DNA of 64,000 nt from contig CAWGVL010000073.1 of NCBI GenBank assembly GCA_963825845.1, positions 56,778-120,777 on the forward strand, read 5' to 3'. A program made the position numbers and the translations under genes. The notes beneath the pieces are model-generated. The model was not told the origin of the DNA. It did not search any database and worked only from the letters and a program-made list of their open reading frames with translations. The DNA is from DASQDN01 sp963825845. GTDB lineage: Bacteria > Acidobacteriota > Terriglobia > Bryobacterales > Bryobacteraceae. Below, piece by piece: positions 9,096-16,866 of this stretch; position 1 is the stretch's first letter; each line of letters starts with the position of its first letter.

Positions 9096-9827
9096 TTACT
9101 GCGATGCGAGTTTTGCCTTGAATGGATTGAAGTTGGTATGGGTGTCCATGATATCGACACCTTCAACCTTTTTCAGCCAGTTTACAACCGCATACGTGAG
9201 TGGAGTCGCCAGCGCCTCGTAGATCACCTTACCGGTGTAGCCGGAAACGATAAGCGTCAGTATTGTCGAGATCGGCACTGTTCCGGCGAAGATGATCGTG
9301 ATTACAAGAATGCTATCTACTGCCTGGCCAACTACTGTCGAGCCTATTGTCCGCATCCAAAGATGCTTGCCGCCAGTAAGTACCTTCATGCGCGCCATGA
9401 CGAAAGAGTTCGCAAACTCTCCGGCCCAATAAGCAACCAGGCTGGCAACAATAATACGCGGCATCGATCCGAGCACAACCTCATACGCGTCCTGGTGCTT
9501 CCATTCCGGCGCGGGCGGCAACGCGACAATGAGCGCACTGATGCCTGTCAACAGAAGCGATGCCAGGAACCCGTTCCATATCGCGCGCCGGGAGCCCGCA
9601 TATCCGTAAACCTCGGTGAAAATGTCACCAAATATGTACGTAATCGGAAAAAGCAGTTGCGCTCCGCTGAAGAGAAATGGACCCCACGCGATGAACTTAG
9701 GAGCCACCAGATTCGAAATCAACAGGACGGCAACAAAGGCGGACACCAGCAGATCGTAGTACTTGAAGTTCTGCGGGTATTCGTGCAGCAGTGCCCGGTT
9801 CCTCATGGCGGCTACTTGGGTTTGCAT
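9096..9827 (-). CDS. yhhQ: Queuosine precursor transporter (YhhQ/VUT family)
   Basis: A 243-aa inner-membrane protein with about six helices, from the YhhQ/COG1738 family that imports queuosine precursors (preQ0/preQ1) for tRNA wobble modification. Family features visible are an N-terminal LVAPKFI, the ITYIFGDIFTEVYGY motif, an ARMKVLTGGKHLWMRTIGST region, and a late helix with PISTILTLIVSGYTGKV. Length fits. The start is the first ATG (9827); an internal ATG eight residues on is possible. No other queuosine genes are in the window, consistent with salvage. Confidence 0.9.
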   Translation of the reverse strand: MQTQVAAMRNRALLHEYPQNFKYYDLLVSAFVAVLLISNLVAPKFIAWGPFLFSGAQLLFPITYIFGDIFTEVYGYAGSRRAIWNGFLASLLLTGISALIVALPPAPEWKHQDAYEVVLGSMPRIIVASLVAYWAGEFANSFVMARMKVLTGGKHLWMRTIGSTVVGQAVDSILVITIIFAGTVPISTILTLIVSGYTGKVIYEALATPLTYAVVNWLKKVEGVDIMDTHTNFNPFKAKLASQ

Positions 9828-9833
9828 TTCCGC

Positions 9834-11021
9834 CTACTTTAGCACGAGAACTGCCATGCGCCCGTCGGTTTCAATTGCATCACCGGTAGCATTACGCGCT
9901 TTCTTTGGTACAGTGGCGCGCTCGACCAGCGCCAGTGACTGCACCTTTCCCGTGAACAGGAGATCGCTCACAACTTTCGCTCGCTCCCGATCGATTTGTG
10001 GATCGATTGCGTGGATAAACGTTCGATTTTCCTGCGAGAATTCGATACCGATGTCATGGGTCGATGACGATACCCAGACCGGTTTGTCCAAAAATGTCGC
10101 CGGTCGTCTCCATATCCGGAGATGATGTCGCTTTGCGAAAGTGTTGTTCTGCTTCTGGAAGTCGAAATCGGATCGCTTTCCGTCCAGGAGCAGGATCGAC
10201 ATGGGCGCTTCCTTGTACCCGCGCACTTCTGCGATCGCACGGACGGTCTCCAGAATCGACTCTGTGTTCTTCGCATGCGCGGTGCTCCAGCCTGCCGCCT
10301 CAAACGCTTTCACAAGTTGCTCCTCCGTACCGATGAACATCAGGTTTGTGATATCCGAGGGCTTGGGTGGATTTTCCGCGATCGTCTGGAACGGCTGGGA
10401 ATTGACAACCGACAGCAACTCCGCCTCGTCGCGGATGGCTTCTAGCTCGGGCTCGCCTGCCGCCTCAGCCCATTTCAGAGGCTCTGACAGACGCAGCTTT
10501 ATTTCTACGCCCGGTTCATACTTGATCTCCCCGGATGGCTGAGCGGTCAACACCGCTCCTTTAGCGGCTTCCAGGATACCCGCGAAGCCGGCGTTCCGCT
10601 TTGCGACTTTCCCGATACCCTGATCGATGCGGGCGGCGATTGTTTCCGACGCAAGAATCCCGATGATCTTACCCGTACTATCAACACTCTCACGAGCGTT
10701 GTCCACGTCGGCAACAATGGCCTTGGTCTTAGCGCCGCCGAAATCATCGAATAAGACGTTGACCTCGGCGCGCTCATCTGGCTTCGCGGCGGGCTTCGTT
10801 TCCGTGATTCGGCCTTTCACTTTGACGCCCGTCGGAAGGACCACCTTGCTCCCCTCCACCACCGGCGTGATCGTCACCGCTTCTACGACTTGGTCAACCT
10901 TTGATGTATTGCTCGACACGGGTGTGCTGAGCCGGACAATGAGTTCAGTTCCTGCGGGAAGGGTGGTTTGCGCGATCGCGACGCATGACCACAACAGGAA
11001 GACAGGCAAGAGCTTACGCAT
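9834..11021 (-). CDS. Secreted protein with LssY_C-type C-terminal domain
   Basis: A 395-aa protein with an N-terminal signal peptide (LPVFLLWSCVAIAQT). A first half resembles secreted 'TrbI-like/conjugal' beta domains (LPAGTELIVRLSTPVSSNTSKV, VKVKGRITETKP). The second half matches the LssY C-terminal domain: FIGTEEQLVKAFEAAGWSTA, an alpha region, RHHLRIWRRP, and WVSSSTHDIGIE. LssY_C is usually fused to PAP2 phosphatases or stands alone in Acidobacteria; its biochemical role is not established. The start ATG at 11021 lies only 19 bases from the divergent lipoprotein start, and the two promoters appear to overlap. Confidence 0.75.
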   Translation of the reverse strand: MRKLLPVFLLWSCVAIAQTTLPAGTELIVRLSTPVSSNTSKVDQVVEAVTITPVVEGSKVVLPTGVKVKGRITETKPAAKPDERAEVNVLFDDFGGAKTKAIVADVDNARESVDSTGKIIGILASETIAARIDQGIGKVAKRNAGFAGILEAAKGAVLTAQPSGEIKYEPGVEIKLRLSEPLKWAEAAGEPELEAIRDEAELLSVVNSQPFQTIAENPPKPSDITNLMFIGTEEQLVKAFEAAGWSTAHAKNTESILETVRAIAEVRGYKEAPMSILLLDGKRSDFDFQKQNNTFAKRHHLRIWRRPATFLDKPVWVSSSTHDIGIEFSQENRTFIHAIDPQIDRERAKVVSDLLFTGKVQSLALVERATVPKKARNATGDAIETDGRMAVLVLK

Positions 11022-11026
11022 ACAAC

Positions 11027-11034
11027 GTTATAAT
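11027..11034. promoter_or_regulatory. Overlapping divergent -10 elements
   Basis: The sequence GTTATAAT reads TATAAT on the plus strand (11029-11034) and TATAAC on the minus strand (11032-11027). The plus -10 is placed about 7 bases before the GTG start at 11041, and the minus -10 lies 5 bases before the ATG at 11021. One near-symmetric element could thus fire both genes, giving messages with little or no leader. No strong -35 box is visible on either side. Confidence 0.5.
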
Positions 11035-11040
11035 GCGGGT

Positions 11041-11493
11041 GTGACGCCCCGATTGTTGATGCCCTTGGTGCTTATGGCTGCTTCCCTGGCGTGCAATCGC
11101 GCGCCCGAAAGCAAAGAAGCCGTTAGGGAAGGCGTCATTGAGCACTTAAATAAGAATACAGGTTTAGATCTCAAGTCGATGGACGTTGTCATAGACAATG
11201 TCACCTTCGAGGGGAATCGAGCCACAGCGTCGGTGTCATTCAAGCCGAAATCGAGCCCAGCCGCTGGCATGTCGATGAACTACTCGCTTGAGCGGAACGG
11301 TAAGAAATGGGTCGTTCAGAAGACGGCGGGTGGTCATGGCGGAGGCTCCGCGACGCCGCCTCCGGATCCAGGAGCGCTCCCTCCCGGCCATCCTCCCACC
11401 GGTCAGGGGGGCGGAACCCAAAGCAAGGGTTCCGCTGACTTACCGCCCGGGCATCCTCCTGTCGCGCCCCAAACGGAAGCGCCTAAGAAGTAG
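11041..11493 (+). CDS. Small lipoprotein with Pro/Gly/His-rich tail
   Basis: About 150 aa. A short lipoprotein signal peptide ends in the lipobox SLAC. A compact domain with a helix (EAVREGVIEHLNKNTGLDL) and a beta sheet (VTFEGNRATASVSFKP, MNYSLERNGKKWVV) follows, resembling small cystatin-like or DUF4878-type folds. The tail contains repeats of LPPGHPP. GTG at 11041 would give a seven-residue leader before the in-frame ATG at 11059; both leave a functional signal. The stop is immediately followed by the ATG of the next gene. Function unknown. Confidence 0.6.
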   Translation: MTPRLLMPLVLMAASLACNRAPESKEAVREGVIEHLNKNTGLDLKSMDVVIDNVTFEGNRATASVSFKPKSSPAAGMSMNYSLERNGKKWVVQKTAGGHGGGSATPPPDPGALPPGHPPTGQGGGTQSKGSADLPPGHPPVAPQTEAPKK

Positions 11494-12669
11494 ATGTCGC
11501 GCATTGCAGTACTCGGGGGCGGACCCGCAGGGGCGTTCACGGCAGAGAGACTTGCGCGCGCAGGTATGCGCGTTACTTTGATTGACGAGAAACTCGCGTG
11601 GGAAAAGCCATGCGGCGGTGGACTCACCTACAAGGCATACAATCAGTATCCTTTCCTGTTCAATAACGACACACCGAAAAAGATCCTCAGCCGCACACGC
11701 CTTGCCTCATCGAGGGCCGGCGCGGCCGAACTCGAACTCACCAGGCCGATCCTGATCTATTCGCGATTCGACTTAAACAACATGTTGCTTCGCCGCGCTG
11801 AGCAGGCCGGAGCTCAGATTGAGAAGACGCGGGTAACTGATCTGTCGCGGACCGGAGAAGGTTGGCGTCTGCGGACGCTCGCGGGAGATATAGATTCGGA
11901 CTTCTGCGTGGTCGCCAATGGAGCTCGTAACGCCCTGCGCGATGTCGGAACGGAATGGACTTCGGGCAATAAGATGGTGGCACTCGGGTATTTCATTCCC
12001 GTCGATCGCGACCACATAGACATACAGTTTCTATCAGGATTCGCAGGGTACATCTGGGTGTTTCCTCGCCAGGGACATCTGTCCGCGGGCATTTGCGCCA
12101 AAGGCGCATCCTCACAAGTGTTGCGCCGGATATTGGAGTCCTACCTCGCCGAGAACAACATTTCCTTGAAGGGTGCTACCTTTTACGGCCATGTCATACC
12201 CTCCCTCGAGAAGCCGCAGTGGCGATCCAATCGTGTAGCGGGGGCCGGATGGCTCGCGGTGGGAGATGCTGCCGGTCTCGTCGACCCCGTGACGGGCGAG
12301 GGCTTATATTACGCCATGAGATCGGCGGACCTGGCGGCGGAAGCGATCCTGTCTGAGACGAAGCAACCGGAGGTAGCGTATCGGTCATCGCTGCAACAGG
12401 AGTTCCTTGACGAGATGGAAATCGCGTCAAGGCTCGCCAGCCGCTTGTATCTGGGCAGATTCTTGTACGGTGATGTTCCGTCGCGGATGATCCAGTTCAT
12501 GCGGCGGAGTCCGACGCTTTGCCATATCCTGCAGGATCTATTCGCCGGCACGCAGGGTTATCTCGATCTCAAGGCGCGCCTCATGGAGTCATTGAACGGC
12601 ACCATTCGTGACGTGTTGATCAATTGGTATTTCCGGCGCGTCGTGCCCGCGGCTTCCACAAGAGTCTGA
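11494..12669 (+). CDS. FAD-dependent oxidoreductase, geranylgeranyl reductase family
   Basis: A 391-aa flavoprotein. The N-terminal dinucleotide-binding motif is VLGGGPAGAFTAERL, then the family motif KPCGGGLT near residues 38-45, and the second FAD motif GDAAGLVDPVTGEGL near residues 253-267. Members reduce double bonds of isoprenoid chains such as geranylgeranyl groups or menaquinone tails. The ATG follows directly on the stop of the lipoprotein gene, so co-expression is likely. The substrate is not given by the sequence; menaquinone or lipid modification is the likeliest guess. Confidence 0.85.
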   Translation: MSRIAVLGGGPAGAFTAERLARAGMRVTLIDEKLAWEKPCGGGLTYKAYNQYPFLFNNDTPKKILSRTRLASSRAGAAELELTRPILIYSRFDLNNMLLRRAEQAGAQIEKTRVTDLSRTGEGWRLRTLAGDIDSDFCVVANGARNALRDVGTEWTSGNKMVALGYFIPVDRDHIDIQFLSGFAGYIWVFPRQGHLSAGICAKGASSQVLRRILESYLAENNISLKGATFYGHVIPSLEKPQWRSNRVAGAGWLAVGDAAGLVDPVTGEGLYYAMRSADLAAEAILSETKQPEVAYRSSLQQEFLDEMEIASRLASRLYLGRFLYGDVPSRMIQFMRRSPTLCHILQDLFAGTQGYLDLKARLMESLNGTIRDVLINWYFRRVVPAASTRV

Positions 12670-12676
12670 GCCGCGG

Positions 12677-13075
12677 CTAAATCGCAGCCAGCTTGAGTGG
12701 AATCGCGTTCCCGTCGGCACGAACCGGTTTATACAGATTCGTCAACACTCGCTCCAAGAGGAGGCTGACCATGGTGTTCGCCTGTTCATACGGATCGGGG
12801 TAAACCGTAACGTCGATCTCCTCGTTCCGTGCTCGCAGTCGCTCGGCGTCGGCAGGAGTTACGAAAGCAACGATGTAGACGCTGCCATCGGAGAGCTTTT
12901 GAACTTCAAAGCTGTGATAACTCCTCGTCGCGAACAGGGGCGTTTCCGTTGCGGGAGCGTAACTGAACCCGTAAACGCCGTTTGGCAATTTGCCGATTCC
13001 CAGGCCTTCCTCGTTGCGGTTCAACGCACGAAGCTTATATTCATTCCGCAGTTGTTCTCTTTGCTGTTGGTCCAT
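12677..13075 (-). CDS. Conserved hypothetical protein
   Basis: A soluble, charged 132-aa protein with no signal peptide or membrane helix. It opens with a Gln/Arg-rich helix (MDQQQREQLRNEYKLRAL). A beta-rich middle (GIGKLPNGVYGFSY, VYIVAFVTPADAERLRA) and a C-terminal helix (EQANTMVSLLLERVLTNL) follow. I do not recognise the family. It is convergent with the flavoprotein gene (7 bases between stops) and stands alone on the minus strand. The coding call rests on a clean frame and plausible composition. Confidence 0.55.
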   Translation of the reverse strand: MDQQQREQLRNEYKLRALNRNEEGLGIGKLPNGVYGFSYAPATETPLFATRSYHSFEVQKLSDGSVYIVAFVTPADAERLRARNEEIDVTVYPDPYEQANTMVSLLLERVLTNLYKPVRADGNAIPLKLAAI

Positions 13076-13171
13076 TGCTTTACTGGTCCAGCCACAACAC
13101 TCTCACGCGTTGGAATCACGCCTGAGTTCAAGTCAGGCCTGTTCGAGACTCTAACAAATGATGTGAAGGGG

Positions 13172-13188
13172 TGCAGTCGATGACTGCA
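13172..13188. repeat. Perfect 7-bp inverted repeat upstream of the ankyrin gene
   Basis: TGCAGTC, spacer GAT, GACTGCA forms a perfect dyad 70 bases before the ankyrin protein start. A weaker hairpin (GCCTGA/TCAGGC at 13120-13138) lies just upstream. Either could be an operator or an RNA hairpin; nothing further shows which. Confidence 0.35.
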
Positions 13189-13257
13189 TCGAATATTGTA
13201 GCAATGCCGGTTCGCGGGTCGTGGCATGAGCGTAGAAGCTGCGGTACCATTCGCGAC

Positions 13258-13811
13258 ATGGACATTATTGAGGCGATCAAATCCGGCGATAGAAGCCGGG
13301 CCGCGGAACTGCTGACCGCTGACCCCGGCATCGCCGAAGGGCGTACGCCCGAAGGAGTGTCTTACATCGCGCTTGCCATGTATCATCGTCAGCCGGACAT
13401 TGCCAGTCTGCTCGCGGCGCGAGAAACGATTTGGACATCTATGAGGCCTGCGCGATGGGATACGGCGACCGCGTCCGGGAACTCGTCGTGGCCGATCCGG
13501 ATCTGGTGAACAGCTTCTCACCGGACGGATTTACCCCGGTAGCTCTGGCGGCTTACTTTGGACATCCCGAGGTAGTCCAGGTTTTGATCGATGCCGGCGC
13601 AGACGTGAATGTGCAGGCTCGCAATCCCATGAAAGTTGCTGCGATTCATGCAGCGGTTTCTTCTCGAAATGCCCCAATCGTTAAAATGCTGCTGCATGCC
13701 GGGGCCGACCCCAATCTCCAACAGCAGCAGGGTTATACACCACTGCAGGCCGCGGTCGCGAACGATGATCAGGTTATCGTCGATCTACTGAAGACGTACG
13801 GAGCACGCTGA
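13258..13811 (+). CDS. Ankyrin-repeat protein (frameshifted)
   Basis: About 184 aa of ankyrin repeats once a frame change near 13422 is bridged: ALAMYHRQPDIASLLAAR continues as NDLDIYEACAMGYGDRVREL. Repeat hallmarks are GFTPVALAAYFGHPEVVQVL, then AIHAAVSSRNAPIVKMLLHAGADPN, then GYTPLQAAVANDDQVIVDLL. No signal peptide is present, so it is probably cytoplasmic and binds a protein partner. The next gene begins on the base after its stop, making a two-gene unit. The indel is likely a sequence error because repeat phase is kept across it. Confidence 0.8.
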
Positions 13812-14225
13812 ATGTTTATCTCGATCACCCGGCTACGATTGCGGCACTGGTGGTACTTGCCCGCATTCTTCTGGGGGAGCAATCGATCCATCGCTCAGGC
13901 GCGGAAAGCTCCAGGATTTCATCGTGGCTTAACATTGGCTGATCGCAAGCGAGCCTTCTGGACGTTGACAGGTTGGGAAAGCGAAGCCGCGATGCGGAAG
14001 TATCGGGGCTCCGGCGCACATCAGGAAGTCATGGGAAAGCTTCCGGGCTGGTGCGATGAGGCGGCTGTCGCGCACTATCAGGCCGACGAGCTTCCTCCCT
14101 GGACTGAGGCTTGGGAGCGCTTGGGGGCGGGACGTTTCATTTCGGTGCAACGTCCCTCTGCGGATCAACTGGCAAAACAAATCTCGGCTCCGCGTACCCA
14201 ACCCCTGATTCAGCGATCGATCTAA
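13812..14225 (+). CDS. DUF3291-like / dimeric alpha-beta barrel protein
   Basis: A 137-aa protein whose fold markers suggest an antibiotic-biosynthesis-monooxygenase or DUF3291-like barrel: FISITRLRLR at the start, a GF(H)RG turn, then FWTLTGWESEAAMRKYRGSG and a C-terminal WTEAWERLGAGR. No cofactor motif is visible, as is usual for this group. It abuts the ankyrin gene with no gap, so the two are probably co-translated. The family call is moderate and the function unknown. Confidence 0.6.
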   Translation: MFISITRLRLRHWWYLPAFFWGSNRSIAQARKAPGFHRGLTLADRKRAFWTLTGWESEAAMRKYRGSGAHQEVMGKLPGWCDEAAVAHYQADELPPWTEAWERLGAGRFISVQRPSADQLAKQISAPRTQPLIQRSI

Positions 14226-14231
14226 CCAGAC

Positions 14232-15251
14232 TCAGTTCGTAGCGGATTTCTGGTCTGATGCTTGGGCTGGGGGCCGGAACGAACGCTCGACCGTGTCTTT
14301 GACATCGACTGACACCGGCTGATCGCGCCATAACCAGCGCATCATCTCGGGGACCATGGCGCCACCCTGCTTCTGGCCATGCTTGCCGATGCCCCAACTG
14401 TAGTTAACGTCGTATCCTTTCTCCGTCAGCGCTTTCATCAGACGAACGTTCTGCAGGAACCAGTCACGCGTCTCGTCGTACGTTCCGTCCCGCCGCGTCC
14501 CCCGATTGTCGTTGCGTCCGTCTTGAAGAAAAATACGAATCGGCTTTTTTTCGGATTTACGGATGAGCTCGGGATAAACGTGGCCGCCTCGAAGATTCAC
14601 ATAGCTGCCGACGATGCTGAGTACCTTTCGGAAATGATCGGGACGCTGCCACGCCACTGTGAATGCAGCAATTGCGCCAGAACTCGCGCCGCCGATTCCG
14701 TGCTGCTCGGGATCTTTTGAGATGTTGTACTCCTTGTAGAGGACAGGCAGCAATTCATCCACGATGACTCGAGCGTATTTATCATCCAGTGTGTTGTACT
14801 CGGTTGGACGATTCGTGTCGCGGTCGCCCCAATTCTTAGGATGCGGCTCGGGCTGATCGGGTCGTCGACCCGGATTGATGAACACACCGATCATCACCGG
14901 GATCTCGCGGCGGTAGATCAGGTTGTCCATCACGTTCTGCGCACGGACATCCCCTTCCGGCGCCATATAAGCTTGCCCGTCGTTGAAAATCATCAGGCTC
15001 GCGGGTTGCGCTGGGTTGTATTGCGCGGGAATGTATACCCAGTACGTGTGTTGTGTACCGGGATACGCCTCACTTGGCAGCGTGAACGGCCCCTTGATCT
15101 GGCCCTTCGGCACGCCGTCCTGCGGCAGAGAGTCGGGTCCGAGCTTGTAATATGCATCGGTATCGGGGCCCTGGTCCTGAGGCTGGGCGAACAAGGCCGC
15201 CATATTGGTGGCCGCAACAAGGGCCCATACGCATAGAAGGTGTCGATTCAT
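14232..15251 (-). CDS. Secreted esterase, enterochelin-esterase (Fes/EstD) type
   Basis: A 339-aa alpha/beta hydrolase with an N-terminal signal peptide (VWALVAATNMAALFAQ). An early strand carries YWVYIPAQYN, then MIFNDGQAYM. The nucleophile elbow is GGASSGAIAA, and a late His (GKHGQKQGG) probably completes the triad. This is the Esterase_D/Fes-like group that hydrolyses carbohydrate or siderophore esters; many Acidobacteria carry several. It is convergent with the DUF3291-like gene. The substrate is not determinable from the sequence. Confidence 0.85.
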   Translation of the reverse strand: MNRHLLCVWALVAATNMAALFAQPQDQGPDTDAYYKLGPDSLPQDGVPKGQIKGPFTLPSEAYPGTQHTYWVYIPAQYNPAQPASLMIFNDGQAYMAPEGDVRAQNVMDNLIYRREIPVMIGVFINPGRRPDQPEPHPKNWGDRDTNRPTEYNTLDDKYARVIVDELLPVLYKEYNISKDPEQHGIGGASSGAIAAFTVAWQRPDHFRKVLSIVGSYVNLRGGHVYPELIRKSEKKPIRIFLQDGRNDNRGTRRDGTYDETRDWFLQNVRLMKALTEKGYDVNYSWGIGKHGQKQGGAMVPEMMRWLWRDQPVSVDVKDTVERSFRPPAQASDQKSATN

Positions 15252-15327
15252 GGTGATGGTTAAAGAAGGGTCGACTTCGTCCTACCTAACATACGCGAGC
15301 CAGGAGTCCGCTAGCAACAGTTCGGTG

Positions 15328-15759
15328 TCACGCTTCAAGCCACTTTCGCATCTCTGAGCGCGGTACCGCGCCCGCCTGCTGAAAGGCGAGCTGCCCGTTC
15401 CGCATGACCACGAAATTCGGAATGCTTTGTATTCTGAAACGCGAGGCCAGGTCAGGATGAGCCTCCGTATCTACCTTGAGGACGAGCGCCTGCCCAGCCA
15501 TCTCGTTCGCCAAAGCCTTCACCTCCGGCGCGACCATCCGGCAAGGTCCGCACCATGACGCCCAGAAGTCGACCAGGACCGGCACGCTCGCCGACCCGAC
15601 GATCGCGTCGAAGGTAGCGCTGTCGGCCTCGATCGGCTCGTTCATTGGGGACAATGCTGCTTTGCACGAGCCGCAGCGTCCGCTGCTGGTCAGGTACTTC
15701 GCAGGAATGCGGTTTTTCGTCCCGCAGGATGGGCAAGCGCGGATGATCGAATCGCTCAT
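15328..15759 (-). CDS. trxC: Thioredoxin 2 with N-terminal zinc ribbon
   Basis: A 143-aa TrxC-type thioredoxin. Two CxxC pairs (Cys9/12 and Cys29/32) form the N-terminal zinc-binding motif, and the thioredoxin active site is WCGPC at residues 69-73. The cis-Pro loop is SIPNF. In E. coli, TrxC reduces protein disulfides and is tied to oxidative stress. Length and order match the family exactly. It is a single gene here, 47 bases upstream of the TauE-like permease reading on the same strand. Confidence 0.95.
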   Translation of the reverse strand: MSDSIIRACPSCGTKNRIPAKYLTSSGRCGSCKAALSPMNEPIEADSATFDAIVGSASVPVLVDFWASWCGPCRMVAPEVKALANEMAGQALVLKVDTEAHPDLASRFRIQSIPNFVVMRNGQLAFQQAGAVPRSEMRKWLEA

Positions 15760-15806
15760 CGTCTTCTCCTGTTGTCTTTGACGCCTTTTCGCGTTTGCAG
15801 GTGTCG

Positions 15807-16536
15807 TTACCGAAAGAGCATCAGAGTCGAAAACGCGGTGAGAATCACGACCGCCACCTCAAACGCCTTCTGGGGAATATGGTGCACAATCCACCGGCCG
15901 GTCATCGCGCCGATCACTACTGCGGGGAGGAGGCCCGCGTCAAACGCGAGGGATCGTCGTGAAATCATCCCATGCCACAGATACACGGGTACCTTCGCAA
16001 GATTGATGACAAAAAAGAACCATGCGCCCGTGGCGATGAACTCTTCCTTCCCGAGCCGCTTACTGAGGAGATACAAGTTCATCACGGGTCCCGCGGCATT
16101 CGCGACCATCGTGGCGAATCCGGCTGTCACTCCGTACGTTGGAGCGTGACTGGTCACCTCCGATCCCGAACTCCGGAACCGGCGGACCAGATAAATCGTG
16201 AGCATGACAAACACTGATTCCGCCGACGATCGGCCGGAGAAACCGCTCGTTCAGCGTAAGCGCAATGGCGCCGATCACCATACCGGACGCCACCCAAGGC
16301 GCAAGCGTAAAGAGCTTCCATATCGCCGTATGCCTGCGCCAATACAGGACCGCGAAGATGTCCGCCGCGCAAAGCAATGGAAGAAGCCACCCGGCCGATT
16401 CCTTTGCATCGCTCAGCATCACGGCCATGAGAGGCACGACAAGAATGCCTATTCCCGGCACTCCGGTTTTCGCGACACCAACCAGGTAGGCGCAGAAACA
16501 CCCGATCGTCCACTGCCACCAACTGAGTTCGGGCAT
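15807..16536 (-). CDS. TauE/SafE-family sulfite exporter-like permease (frameshifted)
   Basis: About 243 aa with seven to eight hydrophobic helices. The N-terminal WWQWTIGCFCAYLVGVAKTGVPG matches the TauE/SafE repeat motif (GxxKTGxPG), and the second-half repeat is YGVTAGFATMVANAAGP. The frame changes near 16218 (PIVGGIS continues as VFVMLTIYLV), consistent with one indel. Members export sulfite, sulfoacetate or other anions. The start ATG overlaps the last base of the monooxygenase stop (TGATG), so the two are co-translated. Confidence 0.85.
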
Positions 16537-16835
16537 CAGGCGATGCGCGTAGCTTTGATGAGGCGAGTCGGCTGCGCGAGCAGGTCGGCCGAAATGGCTC
16601 GGAAGGCTTGAATGTGGGCCGAAGCTGAGTGTTTGTCGAGCGCTTCTTCGGATGTCCAGTTCTCGTAGAAGATAAAGCGCCCCGGTTCATCGTTGCTGAC
16701 ATGCAGGTCGTATTGAACGCAGCCTTCCTCCTTGCGCGTCGGTTCCACAAAACCGAGGAGATGCTTGCGAACTTCTTCTTCTTTTCCGGGCTTCGCGACG
16801 ATTTCCGCCACGACGGTAAGCAGGGTCTGACTCAT
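16536..16835 (-). CDS. Antibiotic-biosynthesis monooxygenase (ABM)/YgiN-like protein
   Basis: A 99-aa protein with the full ABM ferredoxin-like barrel: LTVVAEIVAKPGKEEEVRKHL, EGCVQYDLHVSNDEPGRF, FYENWTSEEALDKHSASAHI. Related proteins are small quinol or aromatic monooxygenases (YgiN) acting without metal cofactors. The acidic and His residues typical of the pocket are present (ENW, DKH). It is first in a two-gene unit with the permease. The substrate is unknown. Confidence 0.85.
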   Translation of the reverse strand: MSQTLLTVVAEIVAKPGKEEEVRKHLLGFVEPTRKEEGCVQYDLHVSNDEPGRFIFYENWTSEEALDKHSASAHIQAFRAISADLLAQPTRLIKATRIA

Positions 16836-16866
16836 GGGAGTAACTTCGATCGTCGCACACAGGCGT

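Noticed and set aside
9138..9842. A 234-aa plus-strand open frame opposite the queuosine transporter gene
   Set aside because: The minus strand encodes a clear YhhQ-family protein with correct length and motifs. The opposing frame has no signal, no domain and is His/Arg-rich, as expected of an antisense shadow.
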